Shown here piece after piece: positions 47,520 through 56,518 of a stretch of 64,000 bases of DNA. Under the pieces are notes generated by a model. The model had not been told where the DNA came from. It was given only the letters and a program-made list of their open reading frames with translations, and ran no database searches. Every line of letters starts with the position of its first letter. Position 1 is the stretch's first letter. Origin of the DNA: Schlegelella aquatica (GTDB taxonomy: Bacteria > Pseudomonadota > Gammaproteobacteria > Burkholderiales > Burkholderiaceae_C). The stretch lies in contig NZ_CP110257.1 in the NCBI RefSeq assembly GCF_026013905.1, positions 186,001 through 250,000 on the forward strand, written 5' to 3'. Both the position numbers and the translations under genes were made by a program.

Positions 47520-49139
47520 ATGAGCAAAACAGAACTCCGGGGCATTGGCGAGGCATCCGCCTTCGCGCACAGGGAACCCATGCGGGTCCGCGAGCGGGAA
47601 CTGCTTCGTGTCGCGGCCGCACTTTCGGGCGCTGACCCCGTTGCCGCAGCCAAGGCAGCCCGAAATGAGGTGCTGTCATGGGCGGCGAAACAGGTTGGCG
47701 ATCAGTTGCCTGCTGCTGCGGCAGAAGGGCGATCTTTCGAGCATCTTCGGGGCGGTCGAACCTGCCTTGGAGCGAGCTTCGAAGACAGCCACCGTGCGCT
47801 GTGGGCCCTGCGGGTGGATCGGCCGGATGCAAACGTCGCCCAGCGCACCTGGACCACCGAGGCTGTCATTGGGTACGCCCCGACCAACGGACCTGCCCTG
47901 TTCAGCCTGCGGCTACTGGTCAGCACGCCGGAGGTATTCCTTCGCATTGAACCGTCTGTGCCTGGATTGGTGCGGCAGGTCGCGACGGCTTGCGGTCTGC
48001 GGCACGGTGACGCTCGCATCGATGGACTCCCTTGGTTCATCACGTCTCAGGTCGACGCGGAGGACTTGGTCGGTGAACTGACAAACCCCGGCCGCGCCGT
48101 GCCCTACTTGGTGTGCTCGGTCGCTGAGGGCGAAGTCGCTCCCCGGCTCGATGTTCGCTTGCTCGCAAAGGCCGCCCTGGGCATTGCAAGGGTGGTTGTC
48201 GTTCCGTCGGCCCTCACCTGGGTCCTGACGGAGCAGCTTGGCAAGGCCCGGTCGGTTTACAACGGCGCTGTGCGCGCCTATATGCCGGGGTTCTCGCAAG
48301 ATGCGAACCCGTATGCACACCGACTGTTCTTCATTGAGCAAACGGACCATGAACGGGCAAGGTCGACGCTCACGGCGCTGCGTTGGCTTGTTGCGAATGA
48401 GAGCTTGCGTCGCCTGCGGTTGGGCGACGATGTCGTTGCCTTTTCTGCGGTTCGGGAATCGAGTCTCGACTTGGAGCGGGAACGGCTGAAGCAGGCCGGT
48501 TCGTCGGATGCGGAGCAGCTCAAGGCCGCTCAGATCCAGATCGATGCGTTGAAGGACGATCTGGAACGCTCCAGGGCCGAGGCTGAACAGTGGCTGTCCG
48601 AGTACGAGCGCGCTGACGAAGAGGCTCAGAACTATCAGCAGCAACTGCGTGGTGCCCAATTCAGGATTCAACGGCTGCTGGCGCAGATCAAGGAACGCGG
48701 CGATGAGCCAGATTCAGCCGTCCAACTCCCAGAAAGCTGGGACACATTTGCCGATTGGTGCGACGAGATCCTCAGCGGCCGCGTCATGCTCTCCGGCAGG
48801 GCCCGCCGAGAGACCAAGTCTGCCGATTTCGATGATCCGAAAACGGCAGCCCGCTGCCTGCTATGGCTGGCCAATGAGTACCGCGATTCGCGAATGAATG
48901 GTGCCGCCGGAGATCTCCGCAAGCCCATCGCCGATGGCATACACAACGAGCGCTGCGGTGCCGACAGCTTTGACTTCGCCTGGAATGGTCGCCAGGTGCC
49001 AGTCGAATGGCACATCAAGAACGGCGGCAACACCCGCGATCCAAGGCGCTGCTTGCGCATCTATTACTTTTGGGACGAAGAGAGCCAGGTTGTTGTGATC
49101 GCCACGATGCCGGCCCACGTTCGGACGGGAGCGACCTGA
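47520..49139 (+). CDS. Unknown 539-aa defence-island protein with coiled coil and possible RelE-like C-terminus
   Basis: I do not recognise this as a named family. Visible layout: a helical N-terminus (residues 20-70), a mixed alpha/beta region (about 80-310) containing the striking SVYNGAVRAYMPGF with a His soon after (245-267), a long coiled coil (about 312-396), and a compact C-terminal domain (474-539). That last domain has NERCGADSFDFAWNGRQVPVEWH, RIYYFWDEESQVVVIATMPAHVRT, and its strand order and final His-containing strand recall RelE-type toxin domains. No Walker or transmembrane motif is seen. It is 12 bp after DUF3800 and one base before hsdR, so it is part of the R-M operon. Confidence 0.85.
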   Translation: MSKTELRGIGEASAFAHREPMRVRERELLRVAAALSGADPVAAAKAARNEVLSWAAKQVGDQLPAAAAEGRSFEHLRGGRTCLGASFEDSHRALWALRVDRPDANVAQRTWTTEAVIGYAPTNGPALFSLRLLVSTPEVFLRIEPSVPGLVRQVATACGLRHGDARIDGLPWFITSQVDAEDLVGELTNPGRAVPYLVCSVAEGEVAPRLDVRLLAKAALGIARVVVVPSALTWVLTEQLGKARSVYNGAVRAYMPGFSQDANPYAHRLFFIEQTDHERARSTLTALRWLVANESLRRLRLGDDVVAFSAVRESSLDLERERLKQAGSSDAEQLKAAQIQIDALKDDLERSRAEAEQWLSEYERADEEAQNYQQQLRGAQFRIQRLLAQIKERGDEPDSAVQLPESWDTFADWCDEILSGRVMLSGRARRETKSADFDDPKTAARCLLWLANEYRDSRMNGAAGDLRKPIADGIHNERCGADSFDFAWNGRQVPVEWHIKNGGNTRDPRRCLRIYYFWDEESQVVVIATMPAHVRTGAT

Positions 49140-49140
49140 C

Positions 49141-52100
49141 ATGGAAGGATTTCGATTCAACGAGAAGTACCTGTCGCAGATCCCTGCCCTGCAGGTCTTG
49201 GTCAACCTGGGCTACACCTATCTCACGCCCGAGCAGGCGCTGGCAGCAAGGGGTGGCAAGCTTGGGCAGGTGCTTTTGGAGGAGGTGCTGCGCGAGCGGC
49301 TGAAGAAGAACAACCGCATCCAGTACAAGGGGAAGAGCTATCTCTTCTCCGAGGAGAACATCCAGACCGCCATCCAGCGCCTGAAGAACGTCAAGTACGA
49401 CGGCCTGCTGAAGACCAATGAGGCGATCTATGACTTGCTGACCCTGGGCGTGTCGCTGGAGCAGTCCATCGAGGGGGACAGCAAGAGCTTCACACTCAAC
49501 TACATCGACTGGAAGAACCCGGCCAACAACGACTACCACGTCACCGCCGAGTTTCCTGTCGAGCGGACGCGCAGCACCGAAACCTGCCGCCCGGACATCG
49601 TGCTGTTCGTCAATGGCATCCCCTTTGCGGTGATCGAGTGCAAGTCGCCCAAGGTGGAGGTCGGTCAGGCGGTGTCGCAGATGATCCGCAACCAGCGTGA
49701 GGAGTACATCCCTAAGCTTTTTACCTACACGCAGTTGCTTCTGGCCACCAACAAGAACGAGGTGCGCTATGCCGCGACGGGCACGCCGGCGAAGTTCTGG
49801 GCCTTGTGGCGCGAAGACATTCCAACAGAGGAATTGCGAGCCGTACTCGACCGGCCCCTGCCCCTCGAGGCCAAGGCGGGCCTGTTCGATCTGATTTGGG
49901 ATGGCAAGTCCCTGCGCGAACCGGAAGTGGACAAGGCGTGGGCTGTCACCGAGCAGGATCGCATGCTCTACGCCTTGTGCCGCCCGCAACGCTTGCTCGA
50001 CCTGGCGTTTCGTTTCACGGTGTTTGACGGTGGTATTCGCAAGATCGCCCGTTATCAGCAGTTCTTTGCCGTCCAGCGTGTGCTCGAACGGGTCAAGCAC
50101 CGGGACGAGGTGGGGCGGCGCTTGGGCGGCATCATCTGGCACACGCAAGGATCGGGCAAGTCGCTGACGATGGTGATGTTGGCCAGGGCACTGGCGCTGG
50201 ACCCCGACATCCGCAACCCGCGTATCGTCCTGGTGACGGACCGGGTGGATTTGGACAAGCAGCTCGGCAACACCTTCGCCGCCTGCGGCCTGACGCCAGA
50301 CCGGGCGGACAGCGGGCGCCACTTGCTGGAGCTGGTCTCCGAGAACAAGGCGCACATCGTCACCACGCTCATTCACAAGTTCGACAAGGCGCTGTCGGTC
50401 AGGAAGCACGTCGAGGAATCGGCCGATATCTTCATCCTGGTCGATGAGAGCCACCGCACGAACTTCGGCGGCTTTGCCGCGCGCATGCGCCAAATGTTCC
50501 CGATGGCCTGCTACCTGGGCTTCACCGGGACGCCGCTGATGAAGAAGGAGAAGAACAACTTCGCCAAGTTCGGCGGCTTGATCGATACCTACGCCATCAA
50601 TCAGGCCGTCAAGGACGGCGCGGTTGTCCCTCTGCTCTACGAGGCGCGGCATGTGGAGATGGAGCAGAACGAGAAAGCCATCGACACCTGGTTCGAGCGC
50701 CACACCCAGGGCCTGACGGACGCGCAGAAGGCGGACCTGAAGAAAAAGTACAGCCGGGCGGAGATGCTCAACAAGGCCGACCAGGTGATCTACATGCGCG
50801 CCTTCGACATCAGCGAGCACTTCCGGCAGAACTGGCAGGGAACGGGTTTCAAGGCCCAGCTCGTCGCCCCGAGCAAGGCGGCTGCGCTGACCTACAAAAA
50901 GTTCCTCGACGAGATCGGGCACGTGACCAGTGACGTCATCATCTCACCGCCGGACACTCGGGAAGGCAACGAGGAGACCGACGACAACCCGACCGATGAA
51001 GTGGTCGCCTTTTGGGAACGGATGATGAAGCGGTATGGCTCCGAGGAGGAGTACAACAAGCAGGTCATCAACCTGTTCAAGCACGGCGACGAGCCGGAGA
51101 TTCTCATCGTCGTCGACAAGCTGCTGACCGGCTTCGACGCGCCACGCAACACGGTGCTGTACTTGACGCGCAAACTGCGCGAGCACACGCTGCTTCAGGC
51201 GATCGCGCGCGTGAACCGGTTGTATGACGACGACGAGGGCAGGCAACCCAAGGAGTTCGGCTACATCATCGACTACGCCGGCATCCTGGGTGAGCTCGAT
51301 CAGGCGCTGACCACTTATAGCGCACTCGATGGATTTGACGAGGCAGACCTTGCGGGGGCTCTGGTTAGCATCAATGAGGAAGTGGCCAAACTGCCCCAGC
51401 GTCACGCCGATCTTTGGGACCTCTTTAAAGAGGTCAAGAACCAGCACGACGAAGAGGCCTACGAGCAGCTGCTGGCTGACGAAAAGCTGCGCGAGTCCTT
51501 CTACGAGAGACTGGCGGCCTACGGCAAGACGCTGTCCATTGCGATGTCGTCTGAGCAGTTCATCGCATCGACCTCCGAGAAGAAGCTCCAGTCGTACAAA
51601 AACGATCTGAAGCGGTTTACGAACCTGAAGGCGTCAGTCAAGTTGCGGTACGCCGAGTCGGTGGATTACCGCGACTTCGAGCCCAAGATCAAGAAGCTGC
51701 TGGACACGCATATTTCGGCAAACGAAGTGGTTCGCCTGAATGAGCCCGTGAACATCTTCGACGAGAAAGCGTTCAAGCAGGTGGTCGAGGATCAAGGTGA
51801 AGCTAAGGCTACGGCAGCCAAGGCAGACATGATCGCGCACGCGACCAAGAAGGCCATCAGCGAGCGCTTGGAACAGGACCCCGCGTTCTACGAGAAGTTC
51901 TCCAAACTCATTCAGCAGGCCATCGACGACTTCCGTGCCAAACGCATCTCCGATCTGGAATACCTGAACAAGGTCAGTGAGATCAAGGATGCGGTTGTCA
52001 ACCGGCGCAGTGACGATGCCCCGGCGCAGTTGGCCGGTAACGACAATGCCCTTGCTTTGTACGGCGTTATCAAGCCCTATGTCCTCGGCCATGTGAAGGC

Positions 52101-52341
52101 GGAAGAGACAGCAGCGACGCTTGCTGCCGACTCTGCTGTCGACATCTGGTCGATCATTCAACGCAACAAAAAGGTGGGCTTTTGGGACGACTTGGACGCG
52201 CAACGTCGAACGATGAACGAAATCGACGACTACCTGTACGACGAGGTCAAGGACAAGAAGGGTGTCCCTCTGACGACCGGCGAGATGGACGACATCATCG
52301 ACCGGACGATGCAGCTCGCCAGGCATCGGATGGCGGTATGA
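49141..52341 (+). CDS. hsdR: Type I restriction endonuclease subunit HsdR
   Basis: 1066-aa motor and nuclease subunit. The N-terminal PD-(D/E)xK nuclease has RPDIVLFVNGIPFAVIECKSP (Asp near residue 151, E-x-K near 166). The SF2 translocase follows with Walker A HTQGSGKSLT (near 336), VLVTDRVDLDKQL, DEAD-like DESHRTNFGG (near 435), FTGTPLMKKE, and helicase motif VI region LLQAIARVNRLYDDDEG. The C-terminal helical domain docks on HsdM. All catalytic motifs are intact, so the system should restrict. The last 4 bp overlap the next gene. Confidence 0.97.
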   Translation: MEGFRFNEKYLSQIPALQVLVNLGYTYLTPEQALAARGGKLGQVLLEEVLRERLKKNNRIQYKGKSYLFSEENIQTAIQRLKNVKYDGLLKTNEAIYDLLTLGVSLEQSIEGDSKSFTLNYIDWKNPANNDYHVTAEFPVERTRSTETCRPDIVLFVNGIPFAVIECKSPKVEVGQAVSQMIRNQREEYIPKLFTYTQLLLATNKNEVRYAATGTPAKFWALWREDIPTEELRAVLDRPLPLEAKAGLFDLIWDGKSLREPEVDKAWAVTEQDRMLYALCRPQRLLDLAFRFTVFDGGIRKIARYQQFFAVQRVLERVKHRDEVGRRLGGIIWHTQGSGKSLTMVMLARALALDPDIRNPRIVLVTDRVDLDKQLGNTFAACGLTPDRADSGRHLLELVSENKAHIVTTLIHKFDKALSVRKHVEESADIFILVDESHRTNFGGFAARMRQMFPMACYLGFTGTPLMKKEKNNFAKFGGLIDTYAINQAVKDGAVVPLLYEARHVEMEQNEKAIDTWFERHTQGLTDAQKADLKKKYSRAEMLNKADQVIYMRAFDISEHFRQNWQGTGFKAQLVAPSKAAALTYKKFLDEIGHVTSDVIISPPDTREGNEETDDNPTDEVVAFWERMMKRYGSEEEYNKQVINLFKHGDEPEILIVVDKLLTGFDAPRNTVLYLTRKLREHTLLQAIARVNRLYDDDEGRQPKEFGYIIDYAGILGELDQALTTYSALDGFDEADLAGALVSINEEVAKLPQRHADLWDLFKEVKNQHDEEAYEQLLADEKLRESFYERLAAYGKTLSIAMSSEQFIASTSEKKLQSYKNDLKRFTNLKASVKLRYAESVDYRDFEPKIKKLLDTHISANEVVRLNEPVNIFDEKAFKQVVEDQGEAKATAAKADMIAHATKKAISERLEQDPAFYEKFSKLIQQAIDDFRAKRISDLEYLNKVSEIKDAVVNRRSDDAPAQLAGNDNALALYGVIKPYVLGHVKAEETAATLAADSAVDIWSIIQRNKKVGFWDDLDAQRRTMNEIDDYLYDEVKDKKGVPLTTGEMDDIIDRTMQLARHRMAV

Positions 52342-53066
52342 GCGACAGAAGCGGCTTGGTCTGCTACGGCGACGAGGTTATCCGCTATGAGATTGTCGAG
52401 CGCCCGTCGAGACGAACACTGGGCATCGAGGTGCACCCCGGAGGGCGTGTTCTCGTGCTTGCCCCCAGGGGGTGCGATGACGCAACCATAGACGAGAAGC
52501 TTCGCTTGCGGGCAGGGTGGGTCAGTCGTCAGCTGGCAACGTTCTCTCGGTATGAAAGACACACCGCGCCCAGGCAGTATCTCAGCGGTGAATCGCATCG
52601 CTACCTGGGCCGACAGTATCGTTTGCGTGTCAAGGCAAACGACTCGGATGCCCGTCAGGATCATGTAAAACTGACCCGTGGCGAGATGTGGGTCATCAGC
52701 CAGGGAGAGCTTCCTCCCGCAAAGGTCAAGGCGCTCCTGCGACACTGGTATCTTGGTCGAGCCCGTGAGGTGTTCGATGCTGTGCTGACGGATGCCTTTG
52801 ATACGTTCCAGCGACTTGGGCACGAGAGGCCACGCATCGCAGTACGCGAGATGCGTAGCCGATGGGGAAGCTTGTCTCCTGGTGGGCAGATGACCTTGAA
52901 CTCACGGTTGGTGCAAGCCCCTCGGCCCTGTGTCGAATATGTGATCGTCCACGAGTTGTGCCACTTGATTCACAAGAACCACAGCTCGGAGTTCTTTGCC
53001 TTGCTTGGACAGGTCATGCCGGATTGGCAGATCCGCAAGCAAAGGCTCGAACAAGCCCTGCTGTGA
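52338..53066 (+). CDS. YgjP-type zinc metalloprotease (M48/SprT-like)
   Basis: 242 aa from ATG 52338 (ATGA overlap with hsdR). It contains YEIVERPSRRTLGIEVHPGGRVLVLAP, RYLGRQYRLRV, MRSRWGSLSPGGQMTLNSRLV and the zinc-binding HELCHLIHKNHSSEFF. YgjP-like genes often close type I R-M operons. The role there is unknown; turnover of HsdR or other subunits is one possibility. Its stop is directly followed by the tail of the minus-strand pseudogene. Confidence 0.92.
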   Translation: MSDRSGLVCYGDEVIRYEIVERPSRRTLGIEVHPGGRVLVLAPRGCDDATIDEKLRLRAGWVSRQLATFSRYERHTAPRQYLSGESHRYLGRQYRLRVKANDSDARQDHVKLTRGEMWVISQGELPPAKVKALLRHWYLGRAREVFDAVLTDAFDTFQRLGHERPRIAVREMRSRWGSLSPGGQMTLNSRLVQAPRPCVEYVIVHELCHLIHKNHSSEFFALLGQVMPDWQIRKQRLEQALL

Positions 53067-53459
53067 TTATTGAACCAGCAAGACTGCTTCGGCATTTCGT
53101 CGAGCGACCAACTCGGGCAGCGCTCTCCCGCCACCGTAGACCCAGCGCCTCAGCTCTGTCGCGGCCGTCTCCCAGTCCCGCTCATTGACCACCACCGCGT
53201 CGCCCATCCCCAGCACCAGCCGCCCCGAAGGCAGGCGTCCGACCGGGTGGCGCACGGTGGGCGCGAAGCGGCCGCTCAGGATGCCCTGGGCGTCCGTCAG
53301 CTCCACGCGCTCGCAGCGTGCCGCTTCCCAGGGCAGAAAGGTGCGCAGGATCGCCAGGCTGCGCTCCAGGTGCTCGGCCGGCGTGCGCACGTCGGCCCAG
53401 CAGTCCATCGGGCCGCCGGGCAGACCCTCGAACACCATGATCTCGCACGGTCCGCTCAA
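53067..53459 (-). pseudogene. Styrene-monooxygenase-like FAD protein, internal fragment
   Basis: The frame from about 53480 down to 53184 encodes ALTLSGPCEIMVFEGLPGGPMDCW, EHLERSLAILRTFLPWE and GRLVLGMGDAVVVN, which match the C-terminal half of StyA/indole-monooxygenase-like flavoproteins. In intact members the last motif continues into an ND-P-I-T-G-Q-G-S-N FAD loop; here it switches to unrelated sequence after VVVN at 53183. The FAD-binding N-terminus is also missing, because comM ends about 60 bp upstream. Both ends are therefore lost. The open frame has only a TTG start and is probably not a working gene. Confidence 0.75.
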
Positions 53460-53543
53460 CGTCAGCGCGCCAAAGCCCCAGCCAGACCCGGGCGCAGATG
53501 CACTGAAAGGCCGCGCTGCTCGGCCGGCAGCCGGGTGGGGGCG

Positions 53544-55067
53544 TCAGTTCGAGGCGATCGCGCGCCGCAATTGCACGGCCTCGGCCACATGCGACGTGCT
53601 GATGGCCTCGCTGCCCGCCAGATCGGCCACCGTGCGGGCGACCTTGAGCACCCGGTGCAGGCTGCGTGAAGACCACCCCAGCTTCTTCGCGGCGGACTCC
53701 AGGAAGCGGCCCGCCGCCTCGTCCGGCCGCAGGTGCACATCGAGCTGCGCCCCCGCGAGGTGCGCGTTGAGCTGCCCCTGGCGGGCGAGCTGGCGTTCTC
53801 GCGCCCGGGCCACCCGCTCGGCCACGGCGGCGCTCGGCTCGCCCGGCGGCGCGTGGAGCAGCTCCTCGGGCGGCACGGCCGTCACTTCCACCTGCAGGTC
53901 GATGCGATCCAGCAGCGGTCCGCTCAGCTTGGCCTGATAGCGTGCGACCGCATCCGGCGTGCATCGGCACGCCTGCAACCGCGAGCCGAGATGCCCGCAA
54001 GGGCAGGGATTCATCGCTGCGACGAGCTGGAAGCGGGCCGGGAACTCCGCGCGCTGCGACGCCCTCGAGATGGTGATCTGCCCCGTCTCCAGCGGCTCAC
54101 GCAAGGCCTCCAGGGCAGGCCGCGGGAACTCCGGCAGCTCGTCGAGGAACAGCACGCCGTGGTGGGCGAGGGAGATCTCGCCGGGGCGCGGCGGCACGCC
54201 GCCACCCACCAGCGCCACCGACGAGGCACTGTGGTGCGGGCAGCGCAGCACGCGCTGGCGCCAGCGCCGGGGCTCGAAGTGGCCGGCCAGGCTCAGCACC
54301 GCGGCCGATTCCAGGGCCTCGTCCACCTCCAGCGCCGGCAGCAGACCAGCGAAGCGATGCGCCAGCATCGACTTGCCCGTGCCGGGCGGGCCGACGAACA
54401 GCAGCGAGTGCCCCCCGGCCGCGGCGACCTCCATCGCCCGCTTGGCGGCATTTTGGCCCTTCACGTCGCGCAGGTCGGGGTGCACGGGCTCGGCCACGGC
54501 CAGTTCGTGCTGCACGCGCACCCAGCCCGCTTCTGCGGAGGCAGCACGCTCGGGATGCAGCGAAGCGACCACGTCGAGCAGGTGCCGCGCGCCGTAGACC
54601 TGGGCGTCCGGCACGAGCGAGGCCTCGCGGGCGCTGTCCAGCGGCAGCACCATCGCGCGTTCACAGCCCTGGCGCCGCAGCGCGACGCTCATCGCCAAGG
54701 CCCCGCGCACCGGGCGCAGGTCTCCGGCCAGCGACAGTTCCCCCGCGAACTCGAACGGCGCCAGCCGCTCGGCGTCGAGCTGCCCGCTGGCCGCCAGGAT
54801 GCCCAGCGCGATCGGCAGGTCGAATCGGCCCGATTCCTTCGGCAGATCGGCCGGCGCCAGGTTGACCGTGATGCGCTTGTTGTGGGGGAACTCCAGCCCG
54901 CTGTTCAGCAGGGCCGCGCGCACGCGCTCGCGCGATTCCTTGACCTCGGTGTCCGCCAGGCCCACCAGCGTGAAGGCCGGCAGGCCGTTGGCGAGGTGCA
55001 CCTCGACGGTGACGGGCGGTGCCTGCAGCGCGGCCAGCGCGCGGCTGTGGATGACGGCAAGAGACAT
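53544..55067 (-). CDS. comM: YifB/ComM family Mg-chelatase-like AAA+ ATPase
   Basis: 507 aa from ATG 55067 (MSLAVIHSRALAAL), the standard family start. A ChlI-like N-terminal domain (VEVHLANGLPAFTLVGLADTEVKESRERVRAAL) is followed by the AAA+ core with Walker A VGPPGTGKSMLAHR and Walker B GVLFLDELPEF, and a C-terminal helical domain. A cysteine cluster (CPCGHLGSRLQACRC) is kept. ComM is a branch-migration helicase that helps integrate foreign DNA during natural transformation, so it may favour gene gain of the kind seen in the adjacent island. Confidence 0.95.
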   Translation of the reverse strand: MSLAVIHSRALAALQAPPVTVEVHLANGLPAFTLVGLADTEVKESRERVRAALLNSGLEFPHNKRITVNLAPADLPKESGRFDLPIALGILAASGQLDAERLAPFEFAGELSLAGDLRPVRGALAMSVALRRQGCERAMVLPLDSAREASLVPDAQVYGARHLLDVVASLHPERAASAEAGWVRVQHELAVAEPVHPDLRDVKGQNAAKRAMEVAAAGGHSLLFVGPPGTGKSMLAHRFAGLLPALEVDEALESAAVLSLAGHFEPRRWRQRVLRCPHHSASSVALVGGGVPPRPGEISLAHHGVLFLDELPEFPRPALEALREPLETGQITISRASQRAEFPARFQLVAAMNPCPCGHLGSRLQACRCTPDAVARYQAKLSGPLLDRIDLQVEVTAVPPEELLHAPPGEPSAAVAERVARARERQLARQGQLNAHLAGAQLDVHLRPDEAAGRFLESAAKKLGWSSRSLHRVLKVARTVADLAGSEAISTSHVAEAVQLRRAIASN

Positions 55068-55192
55068 GAGGCGACGAATGCGAACGAGATGCGGATTCTC
55101 GCGTGCAGGCAGCGCCCGCTCGCGCCCGTGCGCCTCCCCCTCATTGGGGGGGCGCGCCAAACCGGTGCGCGGCCGGGGCCGAGCCGGCCCGG

Positions 55193-55212
55193 TGCGCACG
55201 CACACGGTGCGC
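55193..55212. promoter_or_regulatory. Possible NtrC enhancer site
   Basis: TGCGCA...GGTGCG forms an imperfect inverted repeat resembling the NtrC consensus TGCACC-N5-GGTGCA, about 80 bp upstream of the sigma-54 promoter, a normal enhancer distance. Confidence 0.4.
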
Positions 55213-55272
55213 TGTCGGGCCTGCGCAGGGCAGGCGGCGTGCCGTTTCGGGGCACACCGTGCGCGCGCGCCG

Positions 55273-55287
55273 TGGCACGGATCGTGC
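55273..55287 (+). promoter_or_regulatory. Sigma-54 (RpoN) promoter of torF-glnK-amtB
   Basis: TGGCACG-GATC-GTGC matches the consensus TGGCACG-N4-TTGC at all but one position, with the invariant GG (55274-55275) and GC (55286-55287) twelve bases apart. It lies 38 bp before the torF start and fits nitrogen control of the ammonium-uptake operon. Confidence 0.8.
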
Positions 55288-55324
55288 AGAAACGGCCCCG
55301 CCCCTCAACCTCGGAGAGCCCTTC

Positions 55325-56462
<1,138 letters not shown>

Positions 56463-56473
56463 TCGTGTGATGC

Positions 56474-56498
56474 GAGGCGCCCGCGGCGCGGGCGCCTC
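56474..56498 (+). other. Strong hairpin between glnK and amtB
   Basis: GAGGCGCCCGC pairs with GCGGGCGCCTC around a 3-nt loop: an 11-bp perfect stem 20 bp before amtB. With no U-run it probably stabilises the glnK mRNA or reduces amtB expression relative to glnK. Confidence 0.65.
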
Positions 56499-56518
56499 CT
56501 GAGCCAGGAACAACACCC

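Larger units (their letters stand above)
41581..53183. mobile_element. Defence island carrying a nine-gene type I R-M operon
   Basis: Both edges fall inside broken host genes: a dienelactone hydrolase lacking its N-terminus on the left and a monooxygenase fragment lacking its C-terminus on the right. Between them lie nine plus-strand genes in tight order. Base composition drops visibly within hsdS and DUF3800 (45.5-47.5 kb). No integrase, transposase, tRNA target or obvious direct repeat is seen at the edges. The edges are inferred from where homology to the host genes ends. The first 339 bp (41581-41919) contain no convincing gene, only a terminator and a promoter. Confidence 0.7.

Noticed and set aside
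41581..53183. BREX, DISARM, Zorya or other named multi-gene defence system
   Set aside because: No PglX/PglZ/BrxC, DrmA/DrmB, ZorA/B or similar motifs were seen; hsdM, hsdS and hsdR identify a type I R-M core.
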